This document shows positions 1-4,978 of a stretch of 5,185 nt of DNA, piece after piece. Under the pieces are notes generated by a model, which searched no databases, was not told where the DNA came from, and saw only the letters and a program-made list of their open reading frames with translations. Location: assembly GCA_023411445.1 (NCBI GenBank), contig JAEYOT010000484.1, positions 1-5,185 on the forward strand. The letters are read 5' to 3'. How positions within the stretch are numbered: position 1 is the first letter of the stretch; each line of letters starts with the position of its first letter. The translations under genes and the position numbers were made by a program. The stretch comes from Pseudomonadota bacterium (GTDB taxonomy: Bacteria; Myxococcota_A; Polyangia; Polyangiales; Polyangiaceae).

Positions 1-279
1 GGCGGCGACGTTTCCGTGCCGGACTTCTTCGCCATGCTTGCCGGCCTGGAGCATAGCGGCAGGCCCGCGTCGCGAAACCCTCACGGCGTAGTCCATGGCC
101 GTGCGCACCAGGCAGCTCCCCGCGAACAGGATGGTGGCGTAAACCGGAATCAGAGGCGGCACGAGCGCCATGAAGAGGAACCCGACCAGCATGTTGAGCG
201 CCAAAAGCAGCCCGGCGGCCGCTACCAACAGCACAGCGTGCACGGGGTAACGAACCTTGGTGCGAACGATATCAGCCAT
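1..279 (-). CDS. Small two-helix membrane protein, partial (C-terminus off the left edge)
   Basis: An open frame of 93 codons runs from an ATG at 279 to the window edge without a stop, so the C-terminus is missing. The start is well supported: GGAGGTG lies just upstream, a promoter stands before it, and no better start exists. Residues 1-12 are a short basic N-tail (MADIVRTKVRYP). Residues 14-58 are almost wholly hydrophobic and break at a PPLIP turn (41-45), giving two transmembrane segments, about 14-39 and 43-58, followed by a basic cytosol-like stretch (R59, R67, R70, R71) and a polar tail. I recognise no family and assign no function. It is probably an inner-membrane protein, under its own promoter with two palindromic operators, so a repressor (TetR type, not in this window) likely controls it. 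The existence of the gene is fairly sure; its role is unknown. Confidence 0.8.
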   Translation of the reverse strand, partial: MADIVRTKVRYPVHAVLLVAAAGLLLALNMLVGFLFMALVPPLIPVYATILFAGSCLVRTAMDYAVRVSRRGPAAMLQAGKHGEEVRHGNVAA

Positions 280-283
280 GGAA

Positions 284-290
284 CACCTCC
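284..290 (-). promoter_or_regulatory. Shine-Dalgarno of the left-edge membrane protein gene
   Basis: GGAGGTG on the minus strand is a near-perfect match to the 16S anti-Shine-Dalgarno. Six bases separate GGAGG from the ATG at 279. It fixes the start of the membrane protein gene and is the strongest ribosome site in the window. Confidence 0.85.
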
Positions 291-292
291 GT

Positions 293-306
293 CTATCGAT
301 CGATAG
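293..306. promoter_or_regulatory. Perfect 14-bp palindrome, probable TetR-type operator 1
   Basis: CTATCGATCGATAG reads identically on both strands. It lies just downstream of the -10 box and covers the expected transcription start, where a bound dimer would block RNA polymerase. Dimeric repressors of the TetR/AcrR family commonly use palindromes of this size and of TATCGAT type; the identity of the regulator is inference, and no regulator gene is in the window. Confidence 0.65.
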
Positions 307-307
307 C

Positions 308-336
308 TTTATGAACCTATCAGTCGATAGCGTCAA
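308..336 (-). promoter_or_regulatory. Sigma70-type promoter of the left-edge membrane protein gene
   Basis: On the minus strand TTGACG (336-331) is followed after exactly 17 bp by CATAAA (313-308). This is a near-consensus -35 box with optimal spacing and a moderate -10 box. The predicted transcription start is near 301, giving a leader of roughly 20 bases with the Shine-Dalgarno inside it. It stands between the pgm stop codon (354) and the membrane protein gene, so that gene need not depend on pgm read-through. Both flanking palindromes sit on key positions of this promoter. Confidence 0.7.
317..330. promoter_or_regulatory. Near-perfect 14-bp palindrome, probable operator 2
   Basis: CTATCAGTCGATAG has perfect 5-bp outer arms (CTATC/GATAG), the same as operator 1, and differs only in the four central bases. 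It occupies the spacer between the -35 and -10 boxes. The centres of the two palindromes are 24 bp apart, so two dimers could sit side by side. The repeated arms at two functional positions of one promoter make chance unlikely. Confidence 0.65.
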
Positions 337-353
337 GCGCCGTGGCAGAAAGC

Positions 354-1988
354 TTAGCTATTCAAAGCACTTGTAACGAGGGACCGGGCCTCCTCCACCA
401 AACGGGCTAGGTGCTGCTCACCCAAGAAGCTCTCAGCGTAAATCTTGTAGACGTTTTCCGTACCGGAGGGCCGGGCCGCGAACCAGCCGTTCTCGGTCGT
501 CACCTTCAAGCCGCCGATGCCAGCGCCGTTGCCGGGCGCTTGGGTCAGCTTGCCCGTGATCGGCTCACCCGCCAGCTCCGCAGCTTGCACGGCGCTCGAT
601 GACAGTTTCTTCAGCTTGGCCTTCTCGGCGGGCGTGGCGGGCGCGTCGATGCGCGTGTAGTGCGGAGTGCCGAGCCGCGCGGTGAGCGCGGGGTAGTGCT
701 GCCCTGGATCTTCTCCGGTCACGGCCGTGATCTCGGCGGCGAGCAGGTTGAGGATGATGCCGTCCTTGTCGGTCGTCCACACGCTGCCGTCCATGCGCAG
801 GAAGCTGGCGCCGGCGCTCTCTTCACCGCCGAAGCAGAAGCTGCCATCCGACAAGCCCTGGACGAACCATTTGAAGCCGACCGGCACCTCACTCAGCTCG
901 CGCTTCAAGTCGCGTGCGACGCGATCGATGAGCAGGCTGCTGACCAGCGTCTTGCCGATCTTGGCGCCGGCCTTCCAGCCCTTGCGGTGAGTGAGCAGGT
1001 AACGGATCGCCACGGCGAGGTAGTGGTTGGGGTTCAACAGGCCCGCGCCCGGCGTCACGATACCGTGGCGGTCGGAGTCCGGATCGTTACCGAACGCCAC
1101 CTGGTAGCTCGAGCGCAGCTCCAGCAGCTTGGCCATGGCGTACGGGCTAGAGCAATCCATGCGGATCTTGCCGTCGTGATCCACGCTCATGAATGAAAAG
1201 GTGGGGTCTGTCTGCCCGTTCACGACCGTGAGATCCAGGTCGTGCTCGTCCGCGATGCGCTCCCAGTAGTCCACGCTGGCGCCGCCCAGCGGGTCAGCGC
1301 CAAGCGTGAGGCGGGTGCTGCGGATGGCGTCCAGGTCCACCACGTTCGTGAGATCCGCCACGTAGGCGGACAAGTAGTCATGGCGGTGCGTGGTGCCGGC
1401 CTTGAGCGCCGCCTCGTAGGGCACGGCCTTGATCCCCGAGCCCTTGGCCTTGAGCAGCTCGTTGGCGCGGGCCTGCACCACGTCGGTCACGTCCGTGTCG
1501 GCTGGGCCGCCGTGGGGCGGGTTGTACTTGAACCCGCCGTCGCGCGGCGGGTTGTGTGAGGGCGTCACCACGATGCCGTCAGCCAGGCGCGAGGCGCGGC
1601 CGCGGTTGTGGGTGAGGATGGCGTGCGAGATGGCCGGCGTGGGTGTGAAGCGATCCTGGATCATCACCTCGACACCATTGGCAGCCAGGACTTCGAGCGC
1701 GGTGCGTTCAGCTGGGCCCGAAGCCGCGTGCGTGTCCTTACCCAGGAAGAGCGGCCCCGTGATGCCAGCCCGCGCGCGGTACTCGCAGATGGCCTGCGTC
1801 ACGGCGCGGATGTGGGCTTCGTTGAAGCTTCCGTCCTCGGGTGAGCCGCGGTGACCGCTGGTGCCAAAGCTGACGAGCTGCTCTGCGTTGTCCGGGTCCG
1901 GCTGCTTCTCGTAGTAAGCCGCCGTCAGCTTGGCGGGGTCGATCAGGAGCTCGGGCGGGGCAGACTTTCCGGCTAGAGGGTGGGCCAT
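354..1988 (-). CDS. pgm: Phosphoglucomutase (alpha-D-glucose phosphate-specific)
   Basis: Interconverts glucose 1-phosphate and glucose 6-phosphate in the cytosol, linking glycogen, trehalose and nucleotide-sugar synthesis to glycolysis. The 544 residues match the usual length of the bacterial Pgm family (about 546). Landmarks in order: FGTSGHRG (41-48); the phosphoserine loop VTPSHNPP (141-148) with catalytic Ser144, followed by [15 protein letters not shown]; the Mg-binding DPDSD (302-306); GFKWF (371-375); the sugar-binding GGEESAG (387-393); and the C-terminal phosphate-binding [12 protein letters not shown] (506-517). All four domains are complete and no key residue is missing, so the enzyme should be active. 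An in-frame TAG at 2006-2004 leaves the ATG at 1988 as the first possible start. No good Shine-Dalgarno precedes it and I see no clear promoter, so it may rely on read-through from the sHsp genes 112 bp upstream. Glucose specificity rather than mannose follows from the family-type loops. Confidence 0.97.
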   Translation of the reverse strand: MAHPLAGKSAPPELLIDPAKLTAAYYEKQPDPDNAEQLVSFGTSGHRGSPEDGSFNEAHIRAVTQAICEYRARAGITGPLFLGKDTHAASGPAERTALEVLAANGVEVMIQDRFTPTPAISHAILTHNRGRASRLADGIVVTPSHNPPRDGGFKYNPPHGGPADTDVTDVVQARANELLKAKGSGIKAVPYEAALKAGTTHRHDYLSAYVADLTNVVDLDAIRSTRLTLGADPLGGASVDYWERIADEHDLDLTVVNGQTDPTFSFMSVDHDGKIRMDCSSPYAMAKLLELRSSYQVAFGNDPDSDRHGIVTPGAGLLNPNHYLAVAIRYLLTHRKGWKAGAKIGKTLVSSLLIDRVARDLKRELSEVPVGFKWFVQGLSDGSFCFGGEESAGASFLRMDGSVWTTDKDGIILNLLAAEITAVTGEDPGQHYPALTARLGTPHYTRIDAPATPAEKAKLKKLSSSAVQAAELAGEPITGKLTQAPGNGAGIGGLKVTTENGWFAARPSGTENVYKIYAESFLGEQHLARLVEEARSLVTSALNS

Positions 1989-2100
1989 TTGACGGGGCCG
2001 ACCCTAGCACGGTGCGCACAAACGGCGGCGGCGCACGGCCCGGGATTGGGGGCCCTGCGCCGCCAGGGATCGAAGGTCGCAGGTAGCGGGAGGGAGGGGC
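1989..2100. other. Intergenic gap between the second sHsp gene and pgm
   Basis: These 112 bp are very GC-rich. They contain weak inverted repeats: CCCTG/CAGGG around 2053-2068 with a six-base loop, and GTGCGC (2012-2017) with GCGCAC (2031-2036). Neither is followed by a T-run in either direction, so I do not call a terminator. No convincing -35/-10 pair for pgm is visible. It may simply be a read-through spacer. Confidence 0.4.
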
Positions 2101-2478
2101 TCAGCCCGCGCGCACTTCGATCTTGCGAGGCTTGGTGTGAGCGGCCTTGGCGAGCCGTAGCTTCAGCACGCCAGCGGTGAGCTCGGCGCTGATGCCGTTC
2201 GGATCGATCTGTTCACTGACCCGAAACGCGCGGCTGTACACGACGCCATCGTCACCCCCGCGCCGGCCCTCGATGCGAAGCTCCGATGCTTCGTAGCTCA
2301 CGTTGAGGCCTGCTGGCTCAACGCCGGGAAGATCCGCGAAGAGCAAGAGCTCGTCATTGCCTTCGTAGATGTCGACGGCGAGGGGAACCTCACGAGCGCG
2401 CGTGGACGTTACTTTGGTTTCAGCGGGCTGGGTCACGGGCTTGTCTTCCTTGCTGCGAGAGAGGTTGAAGAACGACAT
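2101..2478 (-). CDS. Small heat-shock protein, Hsp20/alpha-crystallin family (second gene of the pair)
   Basis: An ATP-independent holdase chaperone that binds unfolding proteins in the cytosol. The 125 residues have a short polar N-arm (1-30, rich in K, S, T), an alpha-crystallin domain (about 31-112) with FADLPGV (47-53), ELRIEGRR (66-73) and the signature GVLKLRLAK (103-111), and a C-terminal IEV (120-122), the I-x-I/V motif that docks into neighbouring subunits. The frame stays open upstream to 2703, but that part overlaps the first sHsp gene in another frame and reads as noise. The ATG at 2478 is chosen because AAGGAG lies seven bases before it and the domain begins soon after. It lies 19 bp after the first sHsp stop. 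Its N-arm is shorter and less aromatic than its neighbour's, so the two may form mixed oligomers or divide the work, as the E. coli IbpA/IbpB pair does; that is inference. Confidence 0.93.
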   Translation of the reverse strand: MSFFNLSRSKEDKPVTQPAETKVTSTRAREVPLAVDIYEGNDELLLFADLPGVEPAGLNVSYEASELRIEGRRGGDDGVVYSRAFRVSEQIDPNGISAELTAGVLKLRLAKAAHTKPRKIEVRAG

Positions 2479-2485
2479 GTTGAGG

Positions 2486-2491
2486 CTCCTT
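2486..2491 (-). promoter_or_regulatory. Shine-Dalgarno deciding the start of the second sHsp
   Basis: AAGGAG on the minus strand lies seven bases before the ATG at 2478 and just after the stop codon of the first sHsp gene. It rules out the longer in-frame extension and suggests that ribosomes finishing the first gene can feed the second. Confidence 0.75.
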
Positions 2492-2497
2492 CCCATT

Positions 2498-2511
2498 TCA
2501 AGCGGCCTTGA
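2498..2511. repeat. Short inverted repeat over the first sHsp stop codon
   Basis: TCAAG-CGGC-CTTGA gives 5-bp arms with a four-base loop across the last codons and the stop of the first sHsp gene. It has no T-run, so it is not a terminator. In the transcript it could be a minor processing or stabilising hairpin between the two cistrons, or chance. Confidence 0.3.
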
Positions 2512-2962
2512 CCGCGATTTGACGGGGTTGCGCCTCAGCGGCTTTGGGCAGGGTGAGCGTGAGCACGCCGTGCTTGAGCGTCGCGGTGGCCTTGTCGGCG
2601 TCCACGCGGGTAGGCAGCTGATAGCTCTTGTCGAAGCGATACGCGCGGCGCTCACGGCGGTGTGCGGAGTACCCTTCCGGCACGACCGTCTTGCGCTCAC
2701 CACGCAGCGTGAGCGTGTTGCCGGAGACGTCGATCTGCAGGTCGGACTCGCTCAATCCGGGGACGTCCGCCTGGAACACGAACGCTTCGCCCTTATCTTC
2801 GAAGCTCACGGTCGACGTCATCGGCTGCGACAAGCCGCGCTCCAGCTCGCCGAACAACCGATCCAGCTCATGGCGAAGCTGGCGATGCGGCGCGTAGCTA
2901 CGCCCGAAGTCTGCGAAACCGAAGCTGGGCCAATCATTGAAATCGCTGAAACGCGTGAGCAT
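2498..2962 (-). CDS. Small heat-shock protein, Hsp20/alpha-crystallin family (first gene of the pair)
   Basis: A cytosolic holdase chaperone of 154 residues, a typical size for class A bacterial sHsps. The N-arm (1-50) is aromatic (F5, F9, W11, F14, F16, F19, Y23), as expected for substrate binding, and includes HELDRLFGELERGL (31-44). The alpha-crystallin domain spans about 51-141, with FQADVPGL (63-70), LTLRGER (84-90), the charged HRRERRAYRF loop (101-110) and the signature HGVLTLTLPK (131-140). The C-terminus carries IAV (149-151), the subunit-docking motif. Two ATGs lie two codons apart: the one at 2968 would sit one base from AGGAG, while the one at 2962 sits seven bases away, so I choose 2962. 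It is the first gene of a two-gene sHsp operon with a structured leader. Confidence 0.95.
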   Translation of the reverse strand: MLTRFSDFNDWPSFGFADFGRSYAPHRQLRHELDRLFGELERGLSQPMTSTVSFEDKGEAFVFQADVPGLSESDLQIDVSGNTLTLRGERKTVVPEGYSAHRRERRAYRFDKSYQLPTRVDADKATATLKHGVLTLTLPKAAEAQPRQIAVKAA

Positions 2963-2964
2963 GG

Positions 2965-2982
2965 TCATTCTCCTCGAGATGA
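2965..2982 (-). promoter_or_regulatory. Hairpin covering the first sHsp ribosome site, candidate RNA thermometer
   Basis: The transcript segment UCAUCUCGAGGAGAAUGA can fold: UCAU (2982-2979) pairs with AUGA (2968-2965) and CUC (2978-2976) with GAG (2972-2970), leaving a GAG triloop and one bulged A. The Shine-Dalgarno AGGAG (2974-2970) lies in the stem and loop. Short, imperfect hairpins that hide the ribosome site and melt on heating are a known way of controlling sHsp translation. The pairing is seen in the sequence; the thermometer role is inference, and a stem of seven pairs could arise by chance. Confidence 0.35.
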
Positions 2983-3047
2983 GTTGGTCTTTGGCCGGCG
3001 CACGCCCAGCTGCTCGCCGAGCGCGCCCGCATCATTTCCCCGAGGAC

Positions 3048-3068
3048 GCTCGGTATCTCTTACCGAGC
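3048..3068. repeat. Inverted repeat in the sHsp leader, 8-bp arms
   Basis: GCTCGGTA (3048-3055) and TACCGAGC (3061-3068) are perfectly complementary around the five bases TCTCT. It lies 86 bp upstream of the first sHsp start. As DNA it could be an operator for a dimeric regulator; as RNA it would be a stable stem-loop in the leader. It is not CIRCE and has no T-run, so it is not a terminator. Confidence 0.5.
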
Positions 3069-3156
3069 CGTGTCTCTCGTGGACCTCAGTACGGTGCGCA
3101 CGGCAAAAGCGGCGCGCAAGGGGCCCAGCGCCAGATTTTTTTGGGGCGGCCCCGCC

Positions 3157-3165
3157 CGTATAACA
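3157..3165 (-). promoter_or_regulatory. Weak extended -10 candidate for the sHsp operon
   Basis: TGTTATACG on the minus strand matches the extended -10 form TGnTATAAT in its first part. Any -35 box is poor (CGAACA at 18 bp). It is the only TATA-like site between the lipoprotein gene and the sHsp operon; a start near 3150 would give a leader of about 190 bases. It is offered as the best candidate only. Confidence 0.25.
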
Positions 3166-3241
3166 CCGTGAAATGCCGGTTGTTCGGGCTCGGACTCGGC
3201 CGAGCTCAAGGGCGTCGGCCGGGGGGCGCCGGCTGGCCCTG

Positions 3242-4081
3242 CTAGGGCACCTCTTGCAGCGTCACGCCTTCGAGCGAAGCCGCCCGCTCACCGCGCAGCA
3301 AGAACGCAGGATTGTCGAAGGAGACGCCGCCCTTGCTTTGCAGCGTGCAGTCCGCGCGGTGCTCGCTGCCGTTGCCGCGGTAGGCGCAGTAGGGAGCGCC
3401 AATCCACTCGACGCTCAGCGGCTTGGCGGCAGGCAGCTGCACGGTCAGCCGGTACTTGCCGGGCTCGAGCGAGTGATAGATGCGACGATCCTGACTTACC
3501 AGCACGGCCTCGGGCTTGAGCGAGCGCACCACCTCCACCTCGATCGCCTGGGAGACGTTGCCCGCGCGAGCCGTCAGCTTCGCGCGCCCGACGCTGCGGG
3601 GAAGCAGGCGCCCCGAGCGAGCTTGCACCACACTGCCCAGGTCCGACGTGACGCTGATAGGCAGCTCGAGCTCCTTGCCAGCTTCGTCCAGCACCTGGAT
3701 CGGCGCGTCCACCTCGCCTGCCGCCACGTCCAAAGTCAGCTTGGTCGGCGCCTCCAGGCGAGCTACGAGCTGGCAGGAGAACTTGGCGCGCCCCTCCACC
3801 CCCGCCACCTTGGCCAAGACGCTGCCCTCCCCCGAGCGCTGGCAGCTGAGCATGCCGCGCTTGCCCATCGTGACCAGATCTGCCGGCGTCACCTCGAGCG
3901 CAAGCTCATTTCCGGGCGCGCGCGGAGTGCCGTTCTGCTGGATGGCGCGCACGTGGACGCTGACCGGATCGCGAGAGGTGATCAAAGTTGGCACTTCCAC
4001 GCGCACCTCGCGCGGCGGCTCCCCCTGGCTGCAACCTACGGACAGCAAGCTGAGCGCGAGCAGCGAGCTTGGACCACGCAT
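3242..4081 (-). CDS. Predicted lipoprotein with Ig-like modules
   Basis: A 279-residue exported lipoprotein of unknown function. The N-terminus MRGPSSLLALSLLSVGC has a basic start, a leucine-rich core and a lipobox-like SVGC with the lipid-bearing Cys17, so it should be processed by signal peptidase II and anchored in the membrane; Gln19 after Ser18 fits outer-membrane sorting. The mature part looks all-beta, with alternating hydrophobic residues: about 25-108 and 109-188 each resemble a Big/Ig-like sandwich (LDVAAGEVDAPIQVLDEAGK, then a Gly-rich turn and AIEVEVV). The region 190-279 is a third, distinct beta-rich part. Four more cysteines form likely pairs, C80/C103 and C232/C245, consistent with periplasmic oxidation. 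The ATG at 4081 is chosen over an in-frame extension to 4219 because GGGAG lies five bases before it and a signal peptide begins there. It follows the methyltransferase stop by 11 bp, so the two are probably co-translated. Confidence 0.85.
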   Translation of the reverse strand: MRGPSSLLALSLLSVGCSQGEPPREVRVEVPTLITSRDPVSVHVRAIQQNGTPRAPGNELALEVTPADLVTMGKRGMLSCQRSGEGSVLAKVAGVEGRAKFSCQLVARLEAPTKLTLDVAAGEVDAPIQVLDEAGKELELPISVTSDLGSVVQARSGRLLPRSVGRAKLTARAGNVSQAIEVEVVRSLKPEAVLVSQDRRIYHSLEPGKYRLTVQLPAAKPLSVEWIGAPYCAYRGNGSEHRADCTLQSKGGVSFDNPAFLLRGERAASLEGVTLQEVP

Positions 4082-4086
4082 AGCGA

Positions 4087-4092
4087 CTCCCT
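4087..4092 (-). promoter_or_regulatory. Shine-Dalgarno of the lipoprotein, abutting the methyltransferase stop
   Basis: AGGGAG on the minus strand directly follows the TGA of the methyltransferase gene (4095-4093) and lies five bases before the lipoprotein ATG. The arrangement favours translational coupling and fixes the lipoprotein start. Confidence 0.75.
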
Positions 4093-4911
4093 TCACGGCT
4101 TGCGCGCGCTGGCGCACCCGACGTTGAGGCTGAGCTCCAGCTTGCCCTCGGACCAATACTTGTCGATGGCGTCCCGCACGTAGTTGAGCGGCTTGGTGAC
4201 GTCCTCGACGCCGATCCATGCCTTGACCTCCGGTAGGATCAGCAGACGGCTCACCGGATCTTCCACGAAGGCGCGGCCGCTGTCGAAGGTGAGGCTGGTC
4301 TGACGGATTTCCACGTCCACGTCAGAGAGGCCCACCTGCTCCAACTCGTCGGACAGCGCCTCGATGCTGGGTCGGGCCAAGAGCGCAGCCTCCACCGCCT
4401 TCGAAAAGTCGCTGTCGTCGTGCTTGAGCGCGTACTCACGAAACAAATCCGCTATCTCCTGGAAGGAGCCGCGCAGCGGCAGGGCGATGATGGCCTGCCC
4501 TCCCGGACAGAGCAGCCGCTCCATCTCGCTCAGCAGCACGACCCGCTCGTCCGCGCCCATGGCCGGGTGGAGGCTGAGGGCGTGCGTGTAGAGGCCCTCT
4601 TCGAGCGCCAAACTGTCGTCTCCAGCTGGACGGTACTCGATGCGCACGTCGCCCATGACCTGGGCCTTGTTGCGCGCCAGCTCGAGCGCGGGCAGCGAGG
4701 CATCCACGCCGACGATGTCCGCGCCGTCGGCGTGCTCGTAGATCTTCAAGTCCGGGTAGCCAGTGCGACAGCCCAGGTGAATGATGCGCGCTGACTCCCC
4801 CACCAAGAGCATGTTTTGCGCGAGGTCCCCAAATAGGGACAGGTAGCGCGGCACTACGAACGTCTCGAGGATGGCGGCGTCGGCCGGGCTCAGCTTATCG
4901 GTCTGAAACAC
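4093..4911 (-). CDS. Class I SAM-dependent methyltransferase-like protein
   Basis: A 272-residue cytosolic protein with the order of a class I Rossmann-fold methyltransferase. The glycine loop is IIHLGCRTG (43-51), the acidic end of the second strand is VGVDAS (67-72, Asp70 for the SAM ribose), a third strand is near THALSLHPAM (109-118), and RLLCPGGQAIIALP (132-145) is the usual post-III segment. Residues 150-272 are a helical and beta extension with no motif I know. The loop departs from the usual E/D-x-G-x-G-x-G: His46 replaces the acid and Arg49 a glycine. The substrate is unknown. The frame is open to GTG 5013, with an ATG at 4980, but codons between 4980 and 4912 lose the G/C third-position bias that is strong from GTG 4911 onward, so I prefer GTG 4911. 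No start has a good Shine-Dalgarno. It forms a two-gene unit with the lipoprotein and is divergent from the secreted protein gene. Confidence 0.8.
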   Translation of the reverse strand: MFQTDKLSPADAAILETFVVPRYLSLFGDLAQNMLLVGESARIIHLGCRTGYPDLKIYEHADGADIVGVDASLPALELARNKAQVMGDVRIEYRPAGDDSLALEEGLYTHALSLHPAMGADERVVLLSEMERLLCPGGQAIIALPLRGSFQEIADLFREYALKHDDSDFSKAVEAALLARPSIEALSDELEQVGLSDVDVEIRQTSLTFDSGRAFVEDPVSRLLILPEVKAWIGVEDVTKPLNYVRDAIDKYWSEGKLELSLNVGCASARKP

Positions 4912-4978
4912 GAGATTTATCGAGGTAACAGACCTTTTTCCGGGAAGCCAGCCACGATTTCCGGCGTTAAGGTAAGCC
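4912..4978. promoter_or_regulatory. Divergent intergenic region between the methyltransferase and secreted protein genes
   Basis: These 67 bp are more AT-rich than the flanking genes (TTTAT, TTTTT, ATTT, TTAA) and are the only place for promoters of both divergent genes if the methyltransferase begins at GTG 4911. On the plus strand AAGG (4969-4972) lies six bases before ATG 4979 as a modest ribosome site. No strong -35/-10 pair is evident for either direction. GGTCTG (4900-4905) and CAGACC (4929-4934) form spaced inverted arms straddling the methyltransferase start. Confidence 0.5.

Larger units (their letters stand above)
2963..3241. other. Intergenic region and leader of the sHsp operon
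   Basis: These 279 bp hold no gene that I can support. Reading toward the sHsp genes it contains GC-rich repeats after the lipoprotein stop (GCTCGG/CCGAGC at 3188-3205, GCCGG/CCGGC at 3218-3233), a TATA-like site (3165-3157), a GC-hairpin next to a seven-base A-run (3136-3157), an inverted repeat (3048-3068) and the ribosome-site hairpin. I find neither the HrcA CIRCE element nor a convincing sigma32 or sigma54 promoter. No T-run follows the hairpins on the minus strand, so there is no canonical terminator for the lipoprotein gene. Confidence 0.5.

Noticed and set aside
16..306. 96-codon plus-strand frame at the left edge
   Set aside because: Polar, Arg/His/Gln-rich shadow of the minus-strand membrane protein, running through its promoter palindrome; no ribosome site.
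660..1196. Long open frame on the plus strand opposite pgm (and smaller ones at 727-990, 1242-1559, 1429-1854, 1608-1844)
   Set aside because: They are antisense shadows of the pgm codon pattern: rich in Arg/Ala/His, with no domain and no ribosome site, while pgm itself is unmistakable.
2479..2703. In-frame upstream extension of the second sHsp to 200 residues
   Set aside because: It overlaps the first sHsp gene in another frame, reads as Arg/Ser/Pro-rich noise, and a strong AAGGAG sits at the internal ATG (2478).
3100..3140. Sigma54 promoter (TGGCGC...TTGCG) for the sHsp operon
   Set aside because: TGG and TTGC are 14 bp apart start to start instead of the required 11.
3136..3157. Rho-independent terminator
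   Set aside because: The stem and the T-run are in the wrong order on both strands.
3181..3215. Sigma32-like promoter (CTTGAG with CCCGAACA after 16 bp)
   Set aside because: The -10 part departs too far from CCCCATNT, and it would lie very far from the sHsp start.
3173..4183. 336-codon plus-strand frame opposite the lipoprotein gene
   Set aside because: Arg/Leu/His-rich antisense shadow with no recognisable domain; the minus-strand product has a signal peptide, a lipobox and paired cysteines.
4082..4219. In-frame upstream extension of the lipoprotein
   Set aside because: It overlaps the end of the methyltransferase gene, is Arg/Gln-rich, and would bury the signal peptide and lipobox that begin at 4081.
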